64,000 nt of DNA from Rohdeia mirabilis (GTDB lineage Bacteria; Planctomycetota; UBA1135; GCA-002686595): the NCBI GenBank assembly GCA_007750655.1, contig CP036290.1, positions 1,984,001 to 2,048,000 of the forward strand. Direction: 5' to 3'. Made by a program: the position numbers and the translations under genes. A model generated the notes under the pieces. That model was given only the letters and a program-made list of their open reading frames with translations, made no database searches and was not told the DNA's origin. Shown in pieces: positions 18,198 through 26,671 of this stretch (the stretch's first letter is position 1; every line of letters begins with the position of its first letter).

Positions 18198-18697
18198 CGA
18201 CCGAGAGCGGTCTTCTCGCTGGCGCGCAGAGCCTCGAGGGCGCGCTCCTGGTCGACCGCCTGGAGCGACAGCACGTTGCTGTAGATGTCGGCGAAGTCGA
18301 GCACCATCTGGGTGTAGCCGGTGACGCCTTCCGTCCGCGCCTGGGCCAGGGAGAAGTGGAAGAGTCCCCCCTGGCGCTCGATCTCGAAGCCGGGCTTGGT
18401 GGGCAGGGCGCCGGGACGCAGACGACCCTCCATGCCGAGCTCGAGCAGGCGCTCGTAGGTGGCGTTCATCGCGAAGGGCGGGGCGAGCTTCACGCCCGGG
18501 TCACCGGCCTGGGACAGGACGTCCACGCGCTCCACCCCGTAGTCGTTGCGCATGGTCAAGCGATCGCCGCCGTCGAAGCTGTAGCCGCGCAGCTCGCCGA
18601 CGAAACTGATCGAGTCGATCTCGTCGGCCGGCAGGGACGAGCTGGAGCGGCAGCCGAGGGGGAGGAGCGCGAGAACGAGGAGGAGGAGGCGTGCCAT
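18194..18697 (-). CDS. Putative lipoprotein upstream of kdsB
   Basis: A 167-residue protein with a clear lipoprotein signal (MARLLLLVLALLPLGC, lipobox LPLGC), so it is probably anchored in the outer or inner membrane. The mature part has short beta strands (SISFVGELRGYSFDGGDRL) and a helical C-terminus and matches no family I recognise. Its stop overlaps the kdsB ATG, which suggests a role in the envelope together with KDO synthesis. TATCCT about 50 nt before the start may be the -10 box. Confidence 0.8.
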   Translation of the reverse strand: MARLLLLVLALLPLGCRSSSSLPADEIDSISFVGELRGYSFDGGDRLTMRNDYGVERVDVLSQAGDPGVKLAPPFAMNATYERLLELGMEGRLRPGALPTKPGFEIERQGGLFHFSLAQARTEGVTGYTQMVLDFADIYSNVLSLQAVDQERALEALRASEKTALGR

Positions 18698-19391
18698 GGA
18701 GTTGGGGCGGCGCGGGGTGGAGGAGCGCGCGGCGGCGCACAGGATAGCGACGGGGCGTGCCGGGCGTTGACCTCCACGCGGGAACGGGTTCGAAGCGGTG
18801 ATTGACTCGGGTACCCGCGGGCCCCGACACTGCCGACCTACGCCGACCGAGATCGGTGGCCGCCGCGCGCGGTCGCCGTCACTCGAACGCGTGGCACGAA
18901 CAGAAGTTGGCCCGGCCGGGCCGCGACCGAGTCGACTCCGCGCGGGTCCGAACGGTCCCCTCCGGCCGCGAGCGCGCCTCGCTCCGACTTCTCGACGTCG
19001 ACCGTCTTCCTCCGTTGGGTTCACCGTCGCCGGTCCCGACGCTCGCTCACCGTCCGATCGGTCCTCCGCTCTCGCAGCGGCGCCCGCGCGATCGGACGTC
19101 GGGCTGCAGGCCATCTCCGCCGACCGGGGGCGCTGTGGCGCGCGCCACCAGCGCGCCGCCGTCGTCGCCCCGGTCCTCGACCCGGTCTTCTCGACCCGGC
19201 ACCTCGATCGCATCCGGTGCCCAGCGCTCGGATCCGCTCCGCCGCTCGGCCCGCAAAGGTCCGAGGCTCCCCGTCGCCCGCCCGTCGCCGGCCTTCGGCA
19301 CCTCCGTTCACGGCACCCGACCCCGCGTCCGCGCGACCCGGCCGTCGCTCGCCACCTCTCACACCGACCCACAGGTCTCCCTCACTCTCCC
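18698..19391. other. Long divergent intergenic region with no recognised feature
   Basis: 694 bp between the divergent lipoprotein and LysM genes. Frames are open across it on both strands, but the translations are Arg/Pro-rich and lack family character. The plus strand is pyrimidine-rich from about 18960. There is a TTGACT at about 18803 without a matching -10. No tRNA, rRNA or known RNA was recognised by eye. Confidence 0.5.
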
Positions 19392-20234
19392 ATGGGTAGC
19401 TTCGAGAAGCTGGTCGTCCTGACCGTCATCTTCCTCGCCTCGGTGGTCCTCGTCGTGTCCTTCCAGACGCCCGTCGAGTCCGCTGGCGACCGCACCGCCG
19501 CGCTCGATCGGACGACCGCGGCGGTCGCCCCGATCGGTGGCTCGAACGCCGTCGACGACCGCGCGGGTGCGTCGAGCGCGACCCCTTCGGCCGGCACCAA
19601 CCCCTTCGCGACGGGATCGTCACGCGGCGACGAGCGCGGCGCCCTCCTGTCCGCCACCGGCACGACCGAGGCGGCGGCCGAGCGCGGTGCGGACGTCGCA
19701 CCGACGCCGGCCGTGATCGCGAACGGCTACCCGCCCCTGCGCGACGGGGTCCAGGGACTGACCGAGCACCCCAGCCAGGTCGGCGCCTACATCTACCGCG
19801 TGCGCGCGAACGACGTCTCGTGGCTCGTGCTCGCCGAGCGCTTCTACGGCAACGGTGCCTACGCCGAAGTGCTGCGTCGGGACAACGAGGCCGTCGGTCC
19901 GCCCCAGGCCGGGATGGAGATCCTGGTGCTGAGCAGCTCCTTCGCCGGCCGCACCGCCGCGCGCACCGAGACGTTCGAGCCGCGCGCTCCCGGCCGTCCC
20001 GCGCCGCGCACGCCGAAGACCGGCCCCGACGGCGCACCCGTCCAGGACGTCGCGGACGCTCCGAGCGGCAGCACGTTCCGTACCCACGTGGTCCGGTCGG
20101 GCGAGACCTTGACCGGCATCGCCTTCGCCTACTACGGCCGCGCGAGCCTGTGGACGCGCATCTTCGACGCGAACCGCGACGTGCTGCCGAACGAGAACGA
20201 TCTGAAGATCGGGATGCAGCTCAGGATCCCGTAG
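19392..20234 (+). CDS. Membrane-anchored LysM-domain protein
   Basis: A 280-residue protein with one N-terminal membrane segment (LVVLTVIFLASVVLVVSFQ), a Ser/Thr/Ala-rich linker, and two LysM-like modules. The first (about 134-180, YIYRVRANDVSWLVLAERFYG) is degenerate. The second (about 229-280, FRTHVVRSGETLTGIAFAYYG and LKIGMQLRIP) is canonical. LysM modules bind N-acetylglucosamine-containing glycans such as peptidoglycan, so the protein probably bridges membrane and cell wall. The ATG at 19392 is chosen because it directly precedes the membrane segment. A cluster of hairpin repeats follows the stop, and the 3' end of the gene is partly duplicated inside it. Confidence 0.85.
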   Translation: MGSFEKLVVLTVIFLASVVLVVSFQTPVESAGDRTAALDRTTAAVAPIGGSNAVDDRAGASSATPSAGTNPFATGSSRGDERGALLSATGTTEAAAERGADVAPTPAVIANGYPPLRDGVQGLTEHPSQVGAYIYRVRANDVSWLVLAERFYGNGAYAEVLRRDNEAVGPPQAGMEILVLSSSFAGRTAARTETFEPRAPGRPAPRTPKTGPDGAPVQDVADAPSGSTFRTHVVRSGETLTGIAFAYYGRASLWTRIFDANRDVLPNENDLKIGMQLRIP

Positions 20235-20664
20235 CGGAACTGCGACGCGCAGGGACCTTGCGTGTCGCAGAGCGGCTGCGATCAGCATCCCAATCTTCTT
20301 ATTGCTGGCCCAACGGCTGGCGCCGTTCGGTGTCTCTGGCCCAACGGCTGGCGCCGTTGGCGCGCCTGCATGAGACGCAACGAACAGCGTGACGGTGCCC
20401 AGCGTGCTGCGTGCGTGGCAGTTCTGCGCGGCGCGCTGCGATCCGCATCCCAATCTTCGTGTTGTTGGCCCAACGGCTGGCGCCGTTCGGTGCTTCTGGC
20501 CCAACGGCTGGCGCCGTTGGTGCGTGTCGGGATGCAGCTTCGGATTCCGTAGCGATGTTGCGACGCGCTCGGACTCTGCGCGTCGCAGAACGGTTGCGGT
20601 CAGCATCCCGATCTTCTTGTTGCTGGCCCAACGGCTGGCGCCGTTGGCGCGTCGGGATGCACGG
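20204..20664 (+). repeat. Cluster of 158-160 bp repeats containing CCAACGGC hairpins
   Basis: Starting inside the 3' end of the LysM gene. A 23-24 bp motif, GGCCCAACGGCTGGCGCCGTT plus 2-3 bases, occurs five times (20307-20330, 20338-20360, 20467-20490, 20498-20520, 20625-20647). In the TTGG form it folds as CCAACGGC-TGGC-GCCGTTGG. The copies belong to a unit of about 160 bp that also contains CATCCCAATCTTC, an inverted copy of the LysM 3' end (GAAGATCGGGATG). A second, direct copy of that 3' end including the stop (GGGATGCAGCTTCGGATTCC) is at 20530. Hairpins TGCGACGCGC/GCGCGTCGCA recur with compensating changes. Confidence 0.8.
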
Positions 20665-20800
20665 CGCGTGAGACGTCACGCTGCCTGGTGTCGAGAGGGC
20701 TCGTGATCGCGTGTCGCCGTTGTCGGCGGTCGGCTCTTCGACCTGTTGGCGCTGCGGCAGGGTGGGCCGTGCTGTCCAGGTCGCGGAGTCGAGCTTCCGC

Positions 20801-20806
20801 TAGGCT
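20801..20806 (+). promoter_or_regulatory. -10 box for leaderless transcript (gene at 20813)
   Basis: TAGGCT ends 6 nt before the ATG, in the context CCGCTAGGCT. Almost the same arrangement (CCGCTAGGAT plus 6 nt) precedes the gene at 46049. It implies transcription starting at or very near the start codon. Confidence 0.4.
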
Positions 20807-20812
20807 GACGCC

Positions 20813-21511
20813 ATGGACGTTCGCAGCTCGCTCTTCGCACTTGGCCTATTCCTGATTGGTGTCGTCAGCGGCGCACTCGCGTTCGGTGGCGACTCCGCGA
20901 GTCCATCGACCGCGCCGTTGGCGCCGGTGACGACCGAGCCTTCGCCGCCCGCCGAGGCGACGGACGGTGCGGACACGGCAGCCATCCTGGAGGCGATCGA
21001 CGCGCTGTCGCGGGAGTTGACCTCCGAGCGACGGGCGATCGGCGAATCGGTCGGTGAACGTGCCGTGGCCGACGAACTCCGGCGCGAGGTGGAGGCGCTT
21101 CGCACGGCGATCGAAGCACTCGAATCGATGGCGGCGCAGAGCGCGAGCGGTGTGGTTGCCGCGGCGCCGGTGTTCCAGGCGGGCGAATTGGCCTGGACGC
21201 GGTTCATCGAGCGCCACACCGAACTGGATCGAGCGCGAGCGGCGGCCCTGTTGACCGACGTCATCGTTGCGGGCGAGCGTCGAGAAGAGGACATCTTGCT
21301 GGCTCTGCGGCACTGGGCCCTGGGTCTCGACGAGATCGTTGTCGTCTTCGGATCTCCCAAAGTGAGCGCGCGAGGCGTCGGCGACTCGATGTGGCTCGAG
21401 TATCACTTCGAGCCTGCGCTCGACCTGCTGCCACCGCTCGCCGAGACCATCGAGTTCGCATGGCTCGGATTCGATGCGCAGGGACGTTTGACCACTCTCA
21501 GTATCGAGTGA
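20813..21511 (+). CDS. Membrane-anchored protein of unknown function
   Basis: A 232-residue protein. The N-terminal membrane segment (LFALGLFLIGVVSGALAF) is followed by a Pro/Ala-rich linker and a long charged helix (about 55-115, probably coiled coil). A folded C-terminal half includes EIVVVFGSPKVSARGVGDSMWLEYHF and IEFAWLGFDAQGRLTTLSIE, which resembles a SmpA/BamE-like beta module by feel only. GC content is slightly lower than in the neighbours. No Shine-Dalgarno sequence is seen; a TAGGCT box is directly upstream. No family was recognised. Confidence 0.8.
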   Translation: MDVRSSLFALGLFLIGVVSGALAFGGDSASPSTAPLAPVTTEPSPPAEATDGADTAAILEAIDALSRELTSERRAIGESVGERAVADELRREVEALRTAIEALESMAAQSASGVVAAAPVFQAGELAWTRFIERHTELDRARAAALLTDVIVAGERREEDILLALRHWALGLDEIVVVFGSPKVSARGVGDSMWLEYHFEPALDLLPPLAETIEFAWLGFDAQGRLTTLSIE

Positions 21512-21557
21512 GTCAGGTGCGTCGCGCGAGCCTGGCAGCGCGAGCGGGCTCGAGCGA

Positions 21558-23009
21558 TCAGCGCAACCCGTACCGATCCAACTTCTTGTAGAGGTGGCTG
21601 CGCTGCATGCCGAGCTCCTCGGCCGTGCGCTTCACGTTGCCGTCGTTCGCGGCCAGCTTGCGCGCGATGAAGAGCGCCTCGGAGCGCTCCTTGAACGCCT
21701 CGAAGGTCTCGGCGTCGAACGGGTCGTCGCCGTTCGCGTCCACGGCGCGCGCGCTCGTCGCTGCGGATGCGAGCAGCGGCCCGCGCGCCAGCACGCGCTC
21801 GATGTCGTCCACGGTCAGCGCGTCGCCGTCGGCGAACACGTGCGCCGCCTCGATCGCGTTGCGCAGCTCGCGCACGTTGCCGGGGAAGGGATGCTTCGCG
21901 AGCCGCTGCGCCGCGTCCGGTTCGAGCGTGGGGGGGCGGCGACCGAGTCGGCGCCCGATCGCTTCGAGGAAGTGCCTGGCCAAGGGTTCCACGTCCTGGG
22001 GCCGCTCGCGCAGGGCCGGCACGCGCAGCGTCACCACCGACAGGCGGAACAACAGGTCGGTGCGGAACGTGCCCGCGTCCACCGCTGCCGCCAGATCCGT
22101 GTTCGTCGCCGCCACCACGTTGATGTCGACCGGGATCGACGCCGAACCACCCACGCGCCGGATCTCGCGCGACTCGAGCGCGCGCAACAACGCCGCTTGC
22201 GCACCGAGCGGCATGTCGCCGATCTCGTCCAGGAACAGCACGCCGGTGTGCGCCGCCTCGAAGTGCCCGACGCGCGCCTCGTGCGCGCCCGTGAAGCTGC
22301 CCTTCTCGTGGCCGAACAGCTCGGACTCGATCAACTCGTCCGGGATCGCCGCGCAGTTGACCGCCACGAACGGACCGCGCGCGCGTGGCCCCGACAGGTG
22401 CAGGTGGCGCGCGACCACTTCCTTGCCCGTGCCGTTCTCGCCGGTCACGAGCACCGGCACGTCCGCGTCCGCCGCGCGCTTCGCGTCGTCGAGCACGGCG
22501 CGCCACGAGGCCGAGGCGCCCACCGGATCGAAGCGCGAACCCAGCTCGGTGCGCAGCGTGCGGTTGGCGCGCTCGAGGCGGCCGCGTTCCAGAGCGCCGG
22601 CCACGCTGACCAGCACGCGGCTCTGGTCGAGCGGCTTCTCGAGGAAGTCGACCGCGCCCTGGCGGCAGGCGCCCACGGCCATCTCCACGTCCGCGTGGCC
22701 CGACACGACCACCACCGGCGGCGCGTCGTCCCGGGCCTCGAGGATCGCGAGCAGCTCGAGCCCGTCCATCCCGGGCATCTTCACGTCGGTCACCACGGCG
22801 CCGCACAGGCGACCGCGCGCGGCCTCTTCGTCGAGGCGCGCGAGGGCCGCCCGCGCGCTGCCGGCGGTCCAGACCTCGTAGCCCTCGTAGGCGAGCAGCA
22901 TCTCGAGGGCCAGGCGGATGTCGGCGTCGTCGTCCACGACCAGGACCGGGAGCGCGCGCGTCGCTGTGCGGGCGGGGTCGGGGGTGGAACTCGAGCGGGG
23001 GTCGGTCAC
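21558..23009 (-). CDS. NtrC-family sigma-54-dependent response regulator
   Basis: A 483-residue regulator with three domains. The receiver (20-135) has acidic residues in VVDDDAD and the phospho-acceptor Asp75 in VVTDVKMPGMDG. The AAA+ domain (about 165-385) has Walker A GENGTGKE at 190-197, the sigma-54 contact loop GSFTGA at 237-242 in place of GAFTGA, and the Walker B region LFLDEIGD. A Fis-type helix-turn-helix (VKRTAEELGMQRSHLYKKL) closes the protein. It should activate sigma-54 promoters once phosphorylated; no partner histidine kinase is adjacent. The GTG at 23009 is chosen because the preceding 79 in-frame codons lack protein character. Confidence 0.92.
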   Translation of the reverse strand: MTDPRSSSTPDPARTATRALPVLVVDDDADIRLALEMLLAYEGYEVWTAGSARAALARLDEEAARGRLCGAVVTDVKMPGMDGLELLAILEARDDAPPVVVVSGHADVEMAVGACRQGAVDFLEKPLDQSRVLVSVAGALERGRLERANRTLRTELGSRFDPVGASASWRAVLDDAKRAADADVPVLVTGENGTGKEVVARHLHLSGPRARGPFVAVNCAAIPDELIESELFGHEKGSFTGAHEARVGHFEAAHTGVLFLDEIGDMPLGAQAALLRALESREIRRVGGSASIPVDINVVAATNTDLAAAVDAGTFRTDLLFRLSVVTLRVPALRERPQDVEPLARHFLEAIGRRLGRRPPTLEPDAAQRLAKHPFPGNVRELRNAIEAAHVFADGDALTVDDIERVLARGPLLASAATSARAVDANGDDPFDAETFEAFKERSEALFIARKLAANDGNVKRTAEELGMQRSHLYKKLDRYGLR

Positions 23010-23635
23010 GGGCGAGGGCGCTGGGGACGGGGAGGTGGGGAGGAGCTGAAGCCGTCGGCGCGCGTTCGCCAGCTGGTGCGGCGGTGCGCGGGCGCCGATT
23101 TCTTCGCAGGTGGCTCTCGGCGAGCCGCTCGATCGGTGGCCGGGCGACCGGTTCGTGGCCAGGAGCGGGTTCGAGGACCGGCCGGGGTCCGCGCGGGCGG
23201 GACGGGGCGGGCCGCGCTCGCGTTCGAGCCCGACTCGCCGCCCCATGGTGGCCCGCCGGACCCGTGGCCGAGCCGCTCGGGGTGCCGGCCCGCCGCGCTC
23301 GGACCGTAGTCGCGACGCGGTGGGGGTGTAGGAAGGGTTCGAGGGATTCGGTTGGCTTGACCGACCCTACCCCCTCGCTATCATCCCGCTCCATTCCCCG
23401 TCCGCCTCCCGACCCCCGGAAGGCTCCCGTCGGCCCCCCCGTGGCGCCGGACGGAACGTCCCACCCTGGTCGTGCGCCCCGGCGCGTCGGCCGCTCGCGC
23501 TGCCGTCGTGCCGCGCGAGTCTGCGGACGTCCCGCCCTGCCGCTCGCGCCCGTCGACGGCCGCGACTCCCCCGACTCGGCACTGCGCGCTTCCCGTGCGG
23601 CGCCCGACCCCACCATTCTCGTGCAGAGGCATCCC
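23010..23635. other. Intergenic region upstream of the TPR/HEAT gene
   Basis: 626 bp between divergent genes. The right half holds a good promoter (23357-23384) and a leader of about 245 nt leading to the ATG at 23636. The left half has only Arg/Gly/Pro-rich frames and no recognised feature. Confidence 0.5.
23357..23384 (+). promoter_or_regulatory. Sigma-70-type promoter for the TPR/HEAT gene
   Basis: TTGACC at 23357-23362 and TATCAT at 23379-23384 are separated by 16 bp, the best housekeeping-type promoter in the window. Transcription would begin near 23391, leaving a leader of about 245 nt. Confidence 0.55.
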
Positions 23636-25816
23636 ATGACCGGATTGACCCGGAAACTGGTCCCCGCCGCGCTCGCGCTGACCCTGGCCGCGGCACCCGT
23701 CGCCGCCCAGAGCAGCGAGCTCGTCCAACTCTTCAACGAGGGGATGAGCCTCTTCGAGCAGGGCCAGGAGGCCGAGGCTCTGGCGACGCTCGAACGCGCT
23801 CTCGCGCTCGATCCCACGTCCGACGAGGCCTACGAGCTGTTCCGGGCCCTCGAGGCCGAGCACCTCGCGCGTCAGGATCCGTTCGAGCAAGAGGCTTGGA
23901 TGATCCTGCTCATGCGCGGCGGTCAGTTCGAGCTGGTCGCCAAGCGCTTCCTCGATCTGGCCGAACTCGGTCGCATCGAGCGCCAGAACGACCGCGAGGC
24001 GATCCGTGAACTGCTCACGGCACTGAACGACGACCCGACGCCGAGCGCCCGTCGCCGCATCGTGGCCGACCTGCGTGCGCGCCACGGCGAGTACGCCGTG
24101 CCGTACATGCTCGGCGCCCTCGCCGACCGCTCGGACGACGCGTACCGCGTGCGCGTCATGCTGTCGCTGGCCGAGATGGGTGGTTCGGTCGTGCCGCCGC
24201 TCGTCGAAGCCCTCGAGAGCGAGTCGAGCGATCCGTACATGGCCCGCAACGTGGCCGCCGTCCTCGGGAACATCGGTGACCCGCGGGCCATCGGCGCCCT
24301 CGCCTGGCTCGCGAACAGCGAAGCCGAGCCGGGTGTCCGCAGCGCCGCCGGCGACGCGCTCTCGCGCATCCTCGAAGGCCAGGGCCGCTCGGGTCTCGAC
24401 CTCGGCCCGTCGGCCCAACTGGTCCACGAGGGCAACTCGTACCTCAACCAGTCGGACGAGGTGCTCCTGCCCTTCATGTACTCCCAGGTCGTCTGGGACT
24501 GGAAGGGCGGCGACCTCGAGGCCACCATCGTGCCGCGCACGATGTACCCCGAGGAGATGGCGAAGATCGCCTTCTACCGCGCGCTCGACGCCGACGCGAC
24601 CAACCTCGACGCCCGCGCCGGTCTCGTGCGCGCCGCCGTGGTCCAGGACTACGAACTCGGCCTGATCGCCACCGCCGGCGGTGACGTCGAGTCCCAGATG
24701 GACCAGGCCGCCCAGGGTCTCCTGGTCGCTCTGTCCGCCGGGACGAGCGCCATGGAGCGTGCGCTCGAGCAGGCGATGGCCGACGGCGACATCGCCGCGA
24801 CGATCGCGATCCTGCGCACCTACGGTCGGACGGCCAGCGCGCCGACGACCGCCATGCAGCAGGCCCTGCGCCACGACGTGCCCCAGGTGCGTGAAGAAGC
24901 CGCGATCGCGCTGGCCCACACCGCGCTGTCGGGCAACTCGACCGCGGTCGACTCGGCCGTGATCTCGAACCTCGGCACCGCCGGCGGCCGCTCGATCCAC
25001 CGCACCGCGCTGGTCATCGACGCCAACGACCGCCGTCGCACCGAGATGGTCGCGGCGCTCGAGGCCTCCGGCATCGCGTGCCTCAGCTCGGACAAGGGTC
25101 TGCTGGGCCTCGCCACCCTGCGCCGCGCCGGTGGCGTCGACGTGGTGGTCTGTGCCAGCACCCTTCCCGACGTCACCACCCAGCAGGTGCTGACCAACGT
25201 CCGCAACGACGTACGTCTGTCGAACACGCCCTTCGTGGTCGTGGCCGACGACCCGGAAGCCTTCGACGACATCGAGGAGCTGTACTCCGACCGCGCGAAC
25301 GCCGTGGTCCGCGGCGTCGACCAGGTGGGTGACGTGGAGGAGGCGCTCTCCGAGCGCGTCAACACCGACCGCGCCGAGGCCGACGACCTGGCCACCCGTG
25401 CCGCTTCCGCCCTGTCCGCGCTCGCCGCGGCCGGTGTGGACGTGTCCGCTGCCAGCGACCACCTCGCCGGAACCCTCGCCTCGAGCGAAGCCCGTCCCGA
25501 TGCGGTGATCGTGCCGGCCCTGCGCACCCTGGCGCTGCGCGGCAACGACAGCCACGCCGCGGCCATGCTCGGTGTCCTGACCGACGACGCGCGCAGCGAC
25601 GCTGCCCGCACCGTCGCGGGTCAGTCCCTCGCCAACCTGCTGCGCCGCACGGGCGGTGCTGCTGATGGCGCCTACGAGCCGCTCCAGGCCCTCGTCACCT
25701 CCGACGCGGCGATCGCCGTGCGTCAGGCGGCGGCCGAGGCCCTCGGTGCCCTGGCCCTCGGTGACGCCCAGCGCGCCGAAGCCCTCGTGGGTTCGGACGT
25801 GACCGTCAGCGAGTGA
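23636..25816 (+). CDS. Exported TPR/HEAT-repeat protein with embedded pseudo-receiver domain
   Basis: A 726-residue protein with a signal peptide (LVPAALALTLAAAPVAAQ). A TPR follows (FNEGMSLFEQGQEAEALATLERALALDPTSDEAY is spread over two helices), then HEAT-like repeats (VPYMLGALADRSDDAYRVRVML, MARNVAAVLGNIGDPRAIGALAWLA). At about residues 455-575 is a CheY-like fold (ALVIDANDRRRTEMVAALEASGI, then VDVVVCASTLPDV, then PFVVVADDPEAFDDIEELY) in which the phospho-acceptor Asp is replaced by Ala; HEAT-like repeats resume after it. The start has an AGAGG ribosome-binding site at 23625-23629. It is probably periplasmic; its function is not known. Confidence 0.85.
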   Translation: MTGLTRKLVPAALALTLAAAPVAAQSSELVQLFNEGMSLFEQGQEAEALATLERALALDPTSDEAYELFRALEAEHLARQDPFEQEAWMILLMRGGQFELVAKRFLDLAELGRIERQNDREAIRELLTALNDDPTPSARRRIVADLRARHGEYAVPYMLGALADRSDDAYRVRVMLSLAEMGGSVVPPLVEALESESSDPYMARNVAAVLGNIGDPRAIGALAWLANSEAEPGVRSAAGDALSRILEGQGRSGLDLGPSAQLVHEGNSYLNQSDEVLLPFMYSQVVWDWKGGDLEATIVPRTMYPEEMAKIAFYRALDADATNLDARAGLVRAAVVQDYELGLIATAGGDVESQMDQAAQGLLVALSAGTSAMERALEQAMADGDIAATIAILRTYGRTASAPTTAMQQALRHDVPQVREEAAIALAHTALSGNSTAVDSAVISNLGTAGGRSIHRTALVIDANDRRRTEMVAALEASGIACLSSDKGLLGLATLRRAGGVDVVVCASTLPDVTTQQVLTNVRNDVRLSNTPFVVVADDPEAFDDIEELYSDRANAVVRGVDQVGDVEEALSERVNTDRAEADDLATRAASALSALAAAGVDVSAASDHLAGTLASSEARPDAVIVPALRTLALRGNDSHAAAMLGVLTDDARSDAARTVAGQSLANLLRRTGGAADGAYEPLQALVTSDAAIAVRQAAAEALGALALGDAQRAEALVGSDVTVSE

Positions 25817-25865
25817 TCGACCGCCTCTAGCTAGCGGACCGGGTCTCGATCCGGTCGAAGCTGCG

Positions 25866-25902
25866 CAGCGCGCGCCCGCGACTTCGGTCCGGGCGCGCGC
25901 TG
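25866..25902 (+). terminator. Hairpin terminator after the TPR/HEAT gene
   Basis: CAGCGCGCGCCCG at 25866-25878 pairs perfectly with CGGGCGCGCGCTG at 25890-25902 (13 bp stem, 11 nt loop), 50 bp after the stop codon. Confidence 0.65.
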
Positions 25903-26313
25903 TCGCGTCCGGGGGAGCTTGGACGTGGAGCAGTGACGAGAAGCAGGGACGAGATGCCGGGACGAGAGGTCCCGCGACCTCGCCGGCCCCGGGGTGGCGT
26001 CGCACCGGCCGGGGACCGTCCGCACGTTCGATCCGTGGCACGAGCGCGGACCGTGAGCCGGGAGCGCGGGCGCACGGCTGCTGCGCGTCACCGTCCTCTC
26101 GAGTCACCGTTCCGTGCGGACTCCCGTGCGGCGCGCGCGGTCCGTCTCCGAGGCGAGCTGACGTGGCGCGAGCGGCGCGATCCGTCGAGGCCCGTCCTCG
26201 GGGCGTGGACTCGCGAGCGCGCCGGGCCGAGTTCCGACCGCGCGAGCACGCCAAGGATCGGGGCGCGCGGTCGCACGACTGGCCGCGCGGCGCTTCAAAT
26301 CTCCCGCGGAGTG
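25903..26313. other. Intergenic region, no recognised feature
   Basis: About 410 bp between the terminator of the TPR/HEAT gene and the tRNA promoter. It is GC-rich with short palindromes and Arg-rich shadow frames. I see no gene, RNA or repeat here. Confidence 0.5.
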
Positions 26314-26342
26314 TTCACACGGGCCGCCTGCTGCGGCATTCT
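26314..26342 (+). promoter_or_regulatory. Possible promoter of tRNA-Thr
   Basis: TTCACA at 26314-26319 and CATTCT at 26337-26342 with a 17 bp spacer, 35 bp before the tRNA. A perfect hairpin (TCGGGCC-ACT-GGCCCGA, 26353-26369) lies between promoter and tRNA. Confidence 0.4.
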
Positions 26343-26377
26343 AGTGCGCTCGATCGGGCCACTGGCCCGACGCGATC

Positions 26378-26452
26378 GCCAGAGTAGCTCAGCGGTAGAG
26401 CACTGCTTTCGTAAAGCAGGGGTCGTCGGTTCGAATCCGATCTCTGGCTCCA
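26378..26452 (+). tRNA. tRNA-Thr (anticodon CGT), CCA encoded
   Basis: The cloverleaf is complete. Acceptor GCCAGAG pairs with CTCTGGC; the D arm is GCTC-AGCGGTA-GAGC; the anticodon arm is CTGCT-TTCGTAA-AGCAG with anticodon CGT; the T arm is GTCGG-TTCGAAT-CCGAT with one G-U pair. Discriminator T and genomically encoded CCA follow. CGT reads ACG, a common Thr codon in this GC-rich genome. Confidence 0.97.
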
Positions 26453-26459
26453 TCCACGC

Positions 26460-26493
26460 CCGGGGCGGGCCGTCACAGGACGGCTCGCCCCGG
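26460..26493 (+). terminator. Strong hairpin terminator after tRNA-Thr
   Basis: CCGGGGCGGGCCGTC (26460-26474) pairs with GACGGCTCGCCCCGG (26479-26493), 15 bp with one G-U pair and an ACAG loop, starting 7 bp after the CCA end. Confidence 0.7.
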
Positions 26494-26505
26494 TTGCGTT
26501 CACCG

Positions 26506-26569
26506 GCACGGTTCTGCACGGGCACGGTGCTGCACGGGCACGGTCCTTCTCGGACACAGTCCTGCACGG
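26506..26569 (+). repeat. 16-bp tandem repeat, four units
   Basis: Units GCACGGTTCTGCACGG, GCACGGTGCTGCACGG, GCACGGTCCTTCTCGG and ACACAGTCCTGCACGG follow each other without spacing, downstream of both the tRNA and the convergent threonine dehydratase gene. Confidence 0.7.
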
Positions 26570-26671
26570 GCCCGAGAAGAGGCACACGCCCGGCGAGCTC
26601 GGGGAGACGTGCGCCACGTTCGCTCGCGCGCGAACGGGTCGCGTCGCCGGACGTCCGCGCCTGCGAGGACG

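Noticed and set aside
18802..19422. Arg/Pro-rich plus-strand open frame upstream of the LysM gene
   Set aside because: It lacks any motif, overlaps the LysM start in another frame, and has the composition expected of non-coding GC-rich DNA.
20300..20650. CRISPR array at the CCAACGGC repeats
   Set aside because: Repeat spacing is uneven (31 and about 130-160 bp), the intervening sequences are themselves repeated, and there are no cas genes.
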